Below are positions 38,555-45,529 of a DNA stretch of 45,587 nucleotides, one piece after another (the first letter of the stretch is position 1; the number at the start of each line of letters is the position of its first letter). Origin of the DNA: a virus; the IMG/VR virus record IMGVR_UViG_3300021363_000008, positions 1 through 45,587 of that record. One strand, given 5' to 3'. A program made the translations under genes and the position numbers. Under the pieces are notes generated by a model. That model did not search any database and was not told where the DNA came from. It saw nothing but the letters and a program-made list of their open reading frames with translations.

Positions 38555-39090
38555 TGGTCACCTCGCAGCATCCCGACGAACCGGCCCTCAGCGTCGCCCC
38601 CCTCCCGCAGCGTGGTCTCTTCCCAGATGGGCCGATCCTTCCAGTCGCGCCGGTAGAACTGGGTCAGCATGAACGATCGCACCTTGGTCTCGACCGAGAC
38701 CATGATGACCTCGCGCTTGACCATGAACCGATCGAGATCCTCCAGCCGCCACGTCCGCCACCTCCGGTGGTCGAGGCCCGCAGCCTCGATCGCTTTCCTG
38801 TCCCGGAACTCCCGCAGCCAAGCGTCCGACACGAAAGCGAAGCAGATCGGCTTGATCAACCTTGCCGTTTCGCGCATGGCGTGCGCGGCGGCGTCGCGGA
38901 CGCGCACGTCTTCCCAGTCTCCGAGCGTGACCAGGGGCATTATCGTCAGCGACTCGTCGGCGCCGATCATGAATGCCACCGGCGCGCAGTCGCCAGCCTC
39001 GGCGTGCTGCTTGGCCTGGGCGAGGATCATGTTCGCGAACCGCTGATCCTGATCGGTCGGAACGAACGGCTCGTGGACCTCGACGGTCAT
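38551..39090 (-). CDS. hypothetical phage protein
   Basis: 179 residues from ATG 39090; the longer frame upstream lies in the next gene. Beta-alpha sequence with V-A-F-M-I-G-A-D-E-S, AFVSDAWLREFRDRKAIEAA and a C-terminal E-T-K-V-R-S-F-M-L. No known family. Confidence 0.65.
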   Translation of the reverse strand: MTVEVHEPFVPTDQDQRFANMILAQAKQHAEAGDCAPVAFMIGADESLTIMPLVTLGDWEDVRVRDAAAHAMRETARLIKPICFAFVSDAWLREFRDRKAIEAAGLDHRRWRTWRLEDLDRFMVKREVIMVSVETKVRSFMLTQFYRRDWKDRPIWEETTLREGGDAEGRFVGMLRGDQ

Positions 39091-39602
39091 GGCGGCGGGC
39101 TCTCCGCGCGCGCCCGCGCCTGCTCGGCCAAGCGCTCGCACTCCTGCCGCACGTACGCGATGTCCTTGTAGGTCTCGCGGTAGCCGTAGAGCAGGGCCAT
39201 CCCATTCTCGATGCTGATCCGCATCTCTTGGGGCAGCGCCTTGGTGAGCATGGCAGCATGGCCGGGCATGACGTCGATGCCGCCGTGCCCACAGTCAAAG
39301 CCGATCCAATAGACGTCGTCGGGCTGGCCCGGCTTGGGAACGTGGCAGATGTGACCCGAACACCCGGACGCGAAGGTCAGGCCGCCGTGCACGTCCACGT
39401 CGACGTCGCTGAGGCTCTGACCGTGCCAGGGGTGGCCGGGCGGCATGCCGACGTACCCGCACAGGTTGCCGAAGAGATCGTTTCGAACGATGAGGCACGG
39501 GAAGCCCGCGTGCTCGAACTCCAGACGGTCCGGCTCGTCCTGCCACGGGCCCGGTCCCCACGCGCTCTTGTCGATGGGATCCGCTTTCTCCATGGCGGTC
39601 AT
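39087..39602 (-). CDS. conserved phage hypothetical protein
   Basis: 171 residues. W-G-P-G-P-W-Q-D-E-P-D, VRNDLFGNLCGYVGMPPGHP, W-H-G, then DVDVDVHGGLTFASGC and the C-terminal IAYVRQECERLAEQARA helix are typical of a family seen in many phages. The function is not known. Confidence 0.8.
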   Translation of the reverse strand: MTAMEKADPIDKSAWGPGPWQDEPDRLEFEHAGFPCLIVRNDLFGNLCGYVGMPPGHPWHGQSLSDVDVDVHGGLTFASGCSGHICHVPKPGQPDDVYWIGFDCGHGGIDVMPGHAAMLTKALPQEMRISIENGMALLYGYRETYKDIAYVRQECERLAEQARARAESPPP

Positions 39603-39892
39603 ACGAGGGTCACCTTTGCGCCGGTGCGCGCGAAGATCTCAGCCTCGTACATCGCCTTCTCCCGCTCCATGCTCTCGCAAAGGGCGGTCCACAGTTCGGT
39701 TTCGGTGATCACGCCCTTGCTGATCAGCAGAGCCGCGACCGCGCCCTGGTCGGACATCGAAGCGTTCACGCCGACGCGCAGATGCTTGGGCGTCGTGTCC
39801 GCAGTGTCGTGGTTCATCTTGAGCGCGACGCCGGCCTGCATGGCGTGCAGCGCGCGGTGATATCGGGCCTTCAATGCATCGAGATCGTCCAT
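39599..39892 (-). CDS. hypothetical protein
   Basis: 97 residues from ATG 39892; a TTG at 39928 would add 12. M-D-D-L-D-A-L-K-A-R-Y-H-R-A-L-H-A-M-Q-A-G, V-N-A-S-M-S-D-Q-G-A-V-A and a C-terminal helix. Helical, of unknown role; first gene of this small minus-strand block. Confidence 0.65.
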   Translation of the reverse strand: MDDLDALKARYHRALHAMQAGVALKMNHDTADTTPKHLRVGVNASMSDQGAVAALLISKGVITETELWTALCESMEREKAMYEAEIFARTGAKVTLV

Positions 39893-39942
39893 GCCCAGAC
39901 GATAGCCGAACGCCGCAACCAGCGTCAAAGTCAGGCGATTTA

Positions 39943-39964
39943 GACAGTCGGTCGCTGTTCTTAA
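39943..39964 (+). repeat. 22-bp element, copy 2
   Basis: Exact copy of 9660-9681 in the same orientation, 114 bases before the ATG at 40078. Downstream sequences TTGCAA (39990) and TATATC (about 40014) are a weak promoter candidate. Confidence 0.75.
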
Positions 39965-40038
39965 CTGTGGGGACCGGGCTTGAATATTCTTGCAAACGTG
40001 TTTGACGCTCTTGTATATCCGACACCGGCGACCATGTG

Positions 40039-40066
40039 CTCCTTTCGGTCGTCGTCGAAACAGGAG
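40039..40066 (+). promoter_or_regulatory. hairpin pairing with ribosome site of secreted-peptide gene
   Basis: CTCC-TTTCG (40039-40047) pairs with CGAAA-CA-GGAG (40056-40066) with a 2-base bulge and 8-base loop. The 3' arm contains the AGGAG ribosome site 8-11 bases before the ATG at 40078. It echoes the leader of the gene at 9790. Confidence 0.45.
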
Positions 40067-40077
40067 GGGAATACAGA

Positions 40078-40266
40078 ATGAAATCGATTAAGAGAGTTTT
40101 GGTGGTGCTGGTCCTTTCGGGGGTCGTCCTTGGAACGGCCGGTGTGAGCCAGGCCCGTGCCCCCTGGTGCAGGGCGCTTTACACATTCCTCGGAAGCCCG
40201 GCCTCCGACGGCCTTAGCAACGCCGACTACTTCGGTCTCGTGTCCACCTACAACGAAAACTGCTAG
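40078..40266 (+). CDS. small secreted peptide precursor
   Basis: 62 residues from ATG 40078, with a strong AGGAGGGG site. The signal peptide KSIKRVLVVLVLSGVVLGTA runs to a likely signal peptidase I site S-Q-A-R, leaving about 21-25 mature residues with two cysteines (one near the mature N-terminus, one at the C-terminus). It has its own leader, promoter region and terminator, so it is a self-contained cargo unit. It does not resemble a known lysin; toxin, exclusion factor or signal are possible. Confidence 0.65.
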   Translation: MKSIKRVLVVLVLSGVVLGTAGVSQARAPWCRALYTFLGSPASDGLSNADYFGLVSTYNENC

Positions 40267-40274
40267 GTGGGCTG

Positions 40275-40306
40275 GGCCCCCGGCGACGGGGGCCACGTTT
40301 CTTTTT
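40275..40306 (+). terminator. Rho-independent terminator
   Basis: GGCCCCCG-GCGA-CGGGGGCC gives a perfect 8-bp GC stem with a GNRA loop, followed by ACGTTTCTTTTT. It lies 9 bases after the secreted-peptide stop. Confidence 0.92.
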
Positions 40307-40321
40307 GCGAAGGGGTGGCCC

Positions 40322-40930
40322 ATGCGCTTTCGATCGATTGCTCTCGTTTCTGGCGGTCTCGGCTTGGCGGTATTGGCCGTCTTTCTGCTCGGGGGACGCA
40401 GTCATTCACGGTCGTCCGGGGTCGGGGTCGCAGCCACGGAAACGGGCGCATCAGATCGTCCTGCCGGTGCCGCCGCCGCCGAAGGCGTGGTCGCCACCAA
40501 GAACAGTGACGGGCAGATCAAGGCCGCTCTGAGCGCTTTGGCATCGGCGCGACACCAAAAGTCGTCGGCACCGGAGCCGCCACCCGAGCCGCCACCCCCG
40601 CGCCATCCGGGCATGCTCAAGGGGCCTCCCGGTCCCATCCCCGACATCTATCGAGAGGTCGACATGACCCCAGAGGAAGAGGAAAAGGTCAACGGGCTGT
40701 TCGCCGACTTCCGAAAATCCGCGCGGGCCGCCTTCCAAGCGGCGGAGACAGGCAGCCAAGACGAGGCCGAGACACGCGCCCAGACCCGTGCTCTTGAACA
40801 AGACGTCAATGAAAAGTTGCGTGGGGTGCTTGGCAAGGAGCGGGCGGACCGCGTTGGGCGGTTGATACGCGGCCAGGAGGAACCCACCGCCAAAAGCGAC
40901 GGGATCAACGCCGGCATCAAGCGCGACTAG
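40322..40930 (+). CDS. exported/membrane-anchored Spy-like or cargo protein
   Basis: 202 residues from ATG 40322 with AAGGGG 7 bases upstream, starting just after the terminator (read-through or its own promoter). N-terminal signal anchor FRSIALVSGGLGLAVLAVFL, an Ala/Ser-rich stretch, a Pro-rich linker (E-P-P-P-E-P-P-P-P), then helices R-E-V-D-M-T-P-E-E-E-E-K-V-N-G-L and LEQDVNEKLRGVLGKERADR, resembling LTxxQ/Spy-type periplasmic proteins. Likely host-derived. Confidence 0.6.
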   Translation: MRFRSIALVSGGLGLAVLAVFLLGGRSHSRSSGVGVAATETGASDRPAGAAAAEGVVATKNSDGQIKAALSALASARHQKSSAPEPPPEPPPPRHPGMLKGPPGPIPDIYREVDMTPEEEEKVNGLFADFRKSARAAFQAAETGSQDEAETRAQTRALEQDVNEKLRGVLGKERADRVGRLIRGQEEPTAKSDGINAGIKRD

Positions 40931-40972
40931 CAAGATCTGGAGGCGCGCGCCGCCCGGTGCGAGGCTGCCGCC

Positions 40973-41224
40973 ATGAAGCCCACCGTCGGCCGCATCGTCC
41001 ACTTCCACGACGTCGTCAACCACCAGCTGCGCGAGGGCCGCGAGGATCTCGGGCCGGCCATCGGCGGCCCGTTCATGGCCTTCGTGCTGGCGGTGCTGGG
41101 CGACGAGGGCGACGTCATCCTGGACATCAGGTTCCCAGACGGCTCGGCCGGGGGTGGCATCTACCAGCACGCCGCCGACGACAAGCCGACGGCAGGCTGC
41201 TGGAACTGGCCGCCGCGGGAGTAG
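40973..41224 (+). CDS. conserved small phage protein
   Basis: 83 residues. KPTVGRIVHFHDVVNHQLRE, P-F-M-A-F-V-L, and a C-terminal C-W-N-W-P-P-R-E are typical of small phage proteins that start M-K-P-T-V-G-R-I-V-H. The function is unknown. Confidence 0.75.
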   Translation: MKPTVGRIVHFHDVVNHQLREGREDLGPAIGGPFMAFVLAVLGDEGDVILDIRFPDGSAGGGIYQHAADDKPTAGCWNWPPRE

Positions 41225-41231
41225 GGGTCCG

Positions 41232-41351
41232 TTGACCTGGCTGCGCCCGCTGTGCTGGTTGGTTGGCCACAAGTGGGCGATGTCCTGGTACGGGGACCAC
41301 GGCCGGCTGGTGCGCTACCGTTGCATGCGCTGCGACCACCCCGGGGACTGA
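41232..41351 (+). CDS. very small cysteine-pair protein
   Basis: 39 residues from TTG 41232, with AGGGG 5 bases upstream. It has W-L-V-G-H-K-W and a C-terminal C-x-x-C (R-C-M-R-C-D), a common micro-protein layout in phages. The TTG start is chosen for the ribosome site; confidence is limited by size. Confidence 0.5.
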   Translation: MTWLRPLCWLVGHKWAMSWYGDHGRLVRYRCMRCDHPGD

Positions 41352-41392
41352 TTCGCGATTCGCGAACCGCGCAAACCCGCGCCAGGGCGGTG

Positions 41393-42760
41393 CTACACCA
41401 CCTCCCACATCGACAGTCCGCGGGCCAGCTTGGTGAACGCGCCCGAGCTGGCGTCGACCGCGTCGTCGTGAACGTCCTTGGCCGGGAACGCCTCCATCTG
41501 CGAAAAGTAGATCGCGTTCCAGTTGCCGCGCACGACGTCGATGTTGCCCGCCTGCCACTGCGCGGCCAGCGGCTCGGCGCGCGTCTCCTTGTCCCCGGTC
41601 TCGCGATCGGGCACCACCGTGAAGCCGGCCAGCATGGTGGTGTAGCTCTGGATCTGCTCCTTGCCGGCCTGGCCGGGGTCTTGGGGAATGCCGACCTTCA
41701 CGCGCTGGCCGTCGTTCTGGGCCGTGCGCAGCACCATCTTGCGGACGTCGTCGGCGCGCCGCTGGATCATGATGGCGTCGGCGACCACGAACCGGCCGCT
41801 TCGGCGCTTCCCCATCTTCACGCCGGCGGTCCAGTCCGGGTCGGGCCGGGTCTCGGACGGCTCGCTGGCCGCCAGGTCCCAGCGCCTGATCCAGCTGATG
41901 ACGTCGTCCGGGACGGAATCGAGCAGCGTCACCTCGGCCTTGTTGAAGTAGTCGCCGCTCGCGGCCCGGGACTTCCAGTTGCCCCCCAACAACCTCGCGC
42001 GCTCGACGCGCGACATCGCCATCAGCTTGCCGCGGTAGGTGGGATCGGCCCGCTCGAAGATGACGTTCTCCTCGAGCTTGCCGGGGATGAAGGTCAGCGA
42101 CTGGACGTCGATGCGGGCGAGGCCCGGGACCTGCTCCATCACCGCCTCGGCGCTGTCGCCCCAGATCATCTCGTCGGAGACGCGGGTGAAGTGCCGCAGC
42201 ACCCCCTCGCGCTCGGGGATCGGGAAGCCGTAGTTCTCGCTCTCGGGGTCTTGCTCGATCCACCAGGCGATCAGGTCGGCGACCCAGGATTCAGCGTCCG
42301 GGTTGCAGGTGGCCAGGATGCGCGAGCGGACGCCGCACGAGCTCCGGTTGCGCGACGCCATGTACCAGAACTGCTTGGCCGTAAAATGCGGCAGCTCGTC
42401 GAAGACGATCAGCGGCACCTGGGCGCCCTGCCAGTCCTGTAAGTTTTTCTCGTATTCGAGGTGCGCCATCTTCACCTTGGCGCCCGAGTGCCAGTGCCAT
42501 TCGAGACCGGTGGGCCACGCGCCCAGCAGCGGGTAGATGTTCGATGACTCATCCCAAAGGCCACCCGGGTTGTGTACCTGGGTGGTGGTGCGCCGGAAGA
42601 ACACCGCGCTGAAGCCCTCGACGTGCATGTGGCGCGCGGCCTCGAGCAGGCAGATGAACGTCTTACCGCAGCCGGCGCTGCCGCCGCCGATGGTGATGTC
42701 CGCCAGGCTCGAGGCGAACTTCTCCTGGAAGCCCGGCTGCGGTTTAAGTACCAGACTCAT
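41393..42760 (-). CDS. terL: terminase large subunit
   Basis: 455 residues. Walker A GGGSAGCGKT, Walker B L-I-V-F-D-E-L, coupling motif A-T-C-N-P-D, and nuclease acids in I-R-R-W-D-L-A, P-Q-D-P-G-Q and D-V-H-D-D-A-V-D-A. The ATPase drives DNA into the prohead; the RNase H-like nuclease cuts the concatemer. The gene overlaps terS by 17 bases. The convergent small gene ends 41 bases away. Confidence 0.95.
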   Translation of the reverse strand: MSLVLKPQPGFQEKFASSLADITIGGGSAGCGKTFICLLEAARHMHVEGFSAVFFRRTTTQVHNPGGLWDESSNIYPLLGAWPTGLEWHWHSGAKVKMAHLEYEKNLQDWQGAQVPLIVFDELPHFTAKQFWYMASRNRSSCGVRSRILATCNPDAESWVADLIAWWIEQDPESENYGFPIPEREGVLRHFTRVSDEMIWGDSAEAVMEQVPGLARIDVQSLTFIPGKLEENVIFERADPTYRGKLMAMSRVERARLLGGNWKSRAASGDYFNKAEVTLLDSVPDDVISWIRRWDLAASEPSETRPDPDWTAGVKMGKRRSGRFVVADAIMIQRRADDVRKMVLRTAQNDGQRVKVGIPQDPGQAGKEQIQSYTTMLAGFTVVPDRETGDKETRAEPLAAQWQAGNIDVVRGNWNAIYFSQMEAFPAKDVHDDAVDASSGAFTKLARGLSMWEVV

Positions 42761-43523
42761 CGGCCCTGCCGGCGTCGCGCTTCGGCGCGGTGTTGTTGTC
42801 CGGCATGTACAGGACCACCGCCGGCGGCCCCACCAGCACGCCCGCCGCCTCGCCCGGCGCGATGCTGGACAGCAGCGCCTTGGAAAGCGCGGCGTGGTCC
42901 TTGGCCGCTACCGCCAGGCGCGCCGCCGCCGCCGCGACCGTGAACGCGCTGACGTGCTCCTTGAGGACCGTGATGACGTTGCCCTTGCCGTCGCGGCGGA
43001 TCTCCTTGGTGGCGGGATCGCGGTCGGGCACGCGCCGGTAGGTCACGAACGTGGCCGCCGCCGCCGCCTGCGCCAGACGCTCGGCCAGCTTGCCCAGCGC
43101 CTCGGTGGTGCTGGCCGCCGCCGCGAGCTGGGCACGGGCCGCGTCCTCCCAGGTCCCGGCGATCACGCGGGCGACCGTTTCCGCCGCTCTAACCTCGGCC
43201 TCGGTGGTGACCTGCTGGACGGCGGCCGCCACCGCGGCGGCGCTGGTCTCGGCGCGGTCCTTCAGCGCCGGGAACTTCAGGTCCGGCCAGCCGAACAGAA
43301 CCGCATGCCTGACCCGGTGGATGCCGGCCCGCACGATGCGCGCGAGCTTGGTCGGACTGCGTGCGCCGGCGCGATATTCGCGGTACCAGCGCTCGTACTC
43401 GACCTCGGTGGGCGGCACGACGTTGCGGGTCTGGGTGCCTGGATCTGCCCCTTGATCATCAGATTTGGGGGGCTGATCGCCTTGATCTCCGCCTTGATCT
43501 TTTGGCCCGTCACCGTCAGCCAT
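42744..43523 (-). CDS. terS: terminase small subunit
   Basis: 259 residues. An acidic Asp/Gln/Gly-rich N-terminus, a likely HTH (ARSPTKLARIVRAGIHRVRH then A-V-L-F-G-W-P-D-L), a long helical Ala-rich oligomer region and a C-terminal tail. Identified by position and layout. The iteron cluster starts inside its first 25 codons, as in pac-type phages. Confidence 0.8.
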   Translation of the reverse strand: MADGDGPKDQGGDQGDQPPKSDDQGADPGTQTRNVVPPTEVEYERWYREYRAGARSPTKLARIVRAGIHRVRHAVLFGWPDLKFPALKDRAETSAAAVAAAVQQVTTEAEVRAAETVARVIAGTWEDAARAQLAAAASTTEALGKLAERLAQAAAAATFVTYRRVPDRDPATKEIRRDGKGNVITVLKEHVSAFTVAAAAARLAVAAKDHAALSKALLSSIAPGEAAGVLVGPPAVVLYMPDNNTAPKRDAGRADESGT

Positions 43524-43625
43524 GCCGCGATCGACATTGCGGGAATGATTGCGGAACTCCAGATTGCGCGGGAGGAGCGGGCCCCTTGATCGCGCTGGAT
43601 GCCCCCTTGATCGCCGAGATCAAGG
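43450..43625. repeat. CCTTGATC iteron cluster, candidate pac site
   Basis: CCTTGATC occurs at 43450, 43480, 43492, 43584 and 43605, and inverted (GATCAAGG) at 43618. Copies 5 and 6 form a perfect 11-bp hairpin, CCCCCTTGATC-GCCGA-GATCAAGGGGG (43602-43628). Three copies lie in the 5' coding part of terS and three upstream. This is where terminase small subunits of headful phages bind. Confidence 0.65.
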
Positions 43626-43642
43626 GGGCGCGGCGGCGGGCC

Positions 43643-43873
43643 TTAGTCGATCGTCGTAGCGGCGCGCAGCGATGCAGCGGCGGCCATGTCGCGCAGCCGG
43701 TCGCGCTCGGATCGGTCTCCGGAGGACGCTTTCCAGCCGGTCAGGAACGCCTGGTGCTCGGGCGCCGTCATCGCGCGGCCGAGTCGGTCTTCGGCGTCCA
43801 GGATCGCGGTCCGCATGTCGGCGCCGCGGGTTCCCATCCGCTCGGCCCGGGTCCTGATTTCATCAAGGCTCAT
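43643..43873 (-). CDS. small hypothetical protein
   Basis: 76 residues from ATG 43873-43871, preceded by an A-rich GGAGACATG region. Helical: LDEIRTRAERMGTRGADMRT, then A-E-D-R-L-G-R-A-M-T and R-D-R-L-R-D-M-A-A-A. It lies directly before the iteron region and terS. No family. Confidence 0.6.
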   Translation of the reverse strand: MSLDEIRTRAERMGTRGADMRTAILDAEDRLGRAMTAPEHQAFLTGWKASSGDRSERDRLRDMAAAASLRAATTID

Positions 43874-43920
43874 GTCTCCAGTGAGCCGGTTTTCCCCGGT
43901 TCCAGCAACCGTTCTCAGCC

Positions 43921-44607
43921 TCAGGCGGCGACGTTCCAAAAAAGGGCGCCGGGCTGCGCCATCCGCTGCACAAACCTCCACGCCTTCGCGTCATAGTTCG
44001 AGCACGAGGGGAAGGGCGGCGGCTCGCGAGCGTCGTCCTCGAACCGCTCCGGCGCCACGTGGACCGTTGCGCGGCCCGCCCGGGGCTCGGCCCCCACCCG
44101 AACGGCATGGAAGACGGCGGCCGGCCAGGCCGCCTGCAGGGCCCGGCTCAACGTGCCGCTGCCCGCCACCGTCCACACCTCGGTCGGTTGCAGCTCCAGA
44201 CCGGCGGCGACAGCTGCGAAGCCCTCCAGGAACTCGGGGACGTCCAGCCCGAACGGCAGCAACTCGGCGCCCGTGGCGTCGCAGTAGGCGCGCGCCTTGG
44301 CCCGGACGTTGGTCATGTAGCCGGTCGGCACCATGATGATCCGGGCCCCCGCCCGCGCCGCCTCGGCGGTCCGGTCGTGCATGCGGGTCCGCTTGGCGGT
44401 GAAGACCGTAGCCCGGAGGCCCAGGTCCCGGCAGGCGTGGGCCAGCGCGATCTGGGCATAGCCGTACGCCGGGCTCGCGTACACGAACTCGGTCCCGCTC
44501 ACCAGCAGGCGGTCGATCACCCGGCGCTTGGAGCCGCCGGGGACCAGATCGTCGCGGACGACCCAGACGTCGCCGTGGCGCTCAACCTTCGGGGGCAGGA
44601 TCGCCAT
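43921..44607 (-). CDS. PLP-dependent lyase-like enzyme (fold type II)
   Basis: 228 residues. V-P-G-G-S-K-R-R-V-I carries the likely PLP Lys27. ASPAYGYAQIALAHACRDLG, V-F-T-A-K-R and VPTGYMTNVRAKARAYC match ACC-deaminase/cysteine synthase-like enzymes, and VWTVAGSGTLSRALQAAWP is the phosphate-binding Gly/Ser/Thr loop. It is shorter than free-living relatives (about 320). It overlaps the methyltransferase gene by 26 bases, so the pair likely acts together, probably in DNA base modification. Confidence 0.8.
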   Translation of the reverse strand: MAILPPKVERHGDVWVVRDDLVPGGSKRRVIDRLLVSGTEFVYASPAYGYAQIALAHACRDLGLRATVFTAKRTRMHDRTAEAARAGARIIMVPTGYMTNVRAKARAYCDATGAELLPFGLDVPEFLEGFAAVAAGLELQPTEVWTVAGSGTLSRALQAAWPAAVFHAVRVGAEPRAGRATVHVAPERFEDDAREPPPFPSCSNYDAKAWRFVQRMAQPGALFWNVAA

Positions 44608-45487
44608 CCGCCACGACCTCCCCGAACTCGTCGGCCATGTCCGCTACCTCGACCGGCCCGCAGGCTTCGGTGGCCTTCTTCGGGTCGCCCTTGCAGAACA
44701 CCAGGAACTGCTGGTGCGTCTTGCCCAGCTTGCGGCCCGCCGCGAACTGGCGCCCCACGCGAATGCTTAGAGAACCGACGGCCGTCACCAGGATCGCCTC
44801 GTTGTACAGACGCGCGCCCGCGTCTTGGAACGCGGCGATCGTGTCACTGACGAAGTTTCGATAGAACCCCTTTCGATCTCGAAAGTCCCCGACCACGATG
44901 GCGGCGAAGCGATCGGGTTTTAGCAGACCCACCGCGTGCCCGATGATGGCCCGCAGGGCGGCGATGAAGGCCGGGTAGTCCATGGACGAAATGTCCGCCG
45001 GGTTGTCGCTGTAGACCTCCAGATCGCCGTAGGGCGGGCAGGTGAACATGAAGTCGTACGCGCCCGGCGCCAGCGAAAGGAGGTTGGTGCTGTCGCCTTC
45101 CACCCACGTGGGCGAGCGCTCGGTCTTGATGCTGGCGAGTTGCGCGCGATTGGCGGCCACCTGCTCGGGCCGCAGTTCGACGCCCGTGTAGGAACGCCCC
45201 AGGACGCCCGCCACGATGCCGCGGACGCTGCCGCCGGCGAACGGGTCAAGCACGGTGCCGCCCGGCGGGCAGAACCACGTATAGGCAAGCTCGCAAAGGA
45301 CAGGATCGAAGATGCTAGTGCCACTGCTAGGCTGCGCCTCTTCCAAGGGCCGATCGCGTTCACCGTTCACAATACGTTCCTCGGTCGGTCGGTCGGTCGG
45401 TCGGTCGGTCGGTGCATGACTCATACCCAGTACGTGTTCGCCGCGCATCAGGTCTTGTCCGAAGGTGCGGCCCGGTGATTTTTTCAC
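44582..45487 (-). CDS. DNA methyltransferase (N4/N6-type), CPPY variant
   Basis: 301 residues from GTG 45487; inner starts (ATG 45424, GTG 45370) are possible. SAM motif I is V-L-D-P-F-A-G-G-S at Asp81; motif IV is F-T-C-P-P-Y-G-D at 150-153, Cys replacing the usual D/N/S of (D/N/S)PP(Y/F). V-Y-S-D-N-P-A-D-I-S-S-M and the C-terminal RKLGKTHQQFLVF segment also fit phage DNA modification methylases. The first 40 residues include an R-P-T-D repeat from (CCGA)8. The target base is unknown. Confidence 0.88.
   Translation of the reverse strand: MKKSPGRTFGQDLMRGEHVLGMSHAPTDRPTDRPTEERIVNGERDRPLEEAQPSSGTSIFDPVLCELAYTWFCPPGGTVLDPFAGGSVRGIVAGVLGRSYTGVELRPEQVAANRAQLASIKTERSPTWVEGDSTNLLSLAPGAYDFMFTCPPYGDLEVYSDNPADISSMDYPAFIAALRAIIGHAVGLLKPDRFAAIVVGDFRDRKGFYRNFVSDTIAAFQDAGARLYNEAILVTAVGSLSIRVGRQFAAGRKLGKTHQQFLVFCKGDPKKATEACGPVEVADMADEFGEVVADGDPAPEG
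45381..45412. repeat. (TCGG)8 tetranucleotide tract
   Basis: Eight perfect TCGG units inside the 5' end of the methyltransferase gene, encoding P-T-D-R repeats on the minus strand. A change of one unit shifts the frame of everything downstream. Confidence 0.95.
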
Positions 45488-45529
45488 TTCAGCACGTGAC
45501 CGGCGCCGTCGCCGCGCTCGGTCCTGCCG

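Noticed and set aside
9660-39964. 22-bp repeats as attL/attR of a prophage
   Set aside because: Both copies lie upstream of genes inside the phage gene set, no integrase exists, and virion genes lie between and outside them.
41352-41392. TTCGCGA repeats between two convergent genes as a terminator or operator
   Set aside because: Only a short TTCGCGAA palindrome without U-tract or longer stem; too weak in GC-rich sequence.
41252-42442. 396-codon plus-strand open frame over terL
   Set aside because: Shadow of the terminase; no domain.
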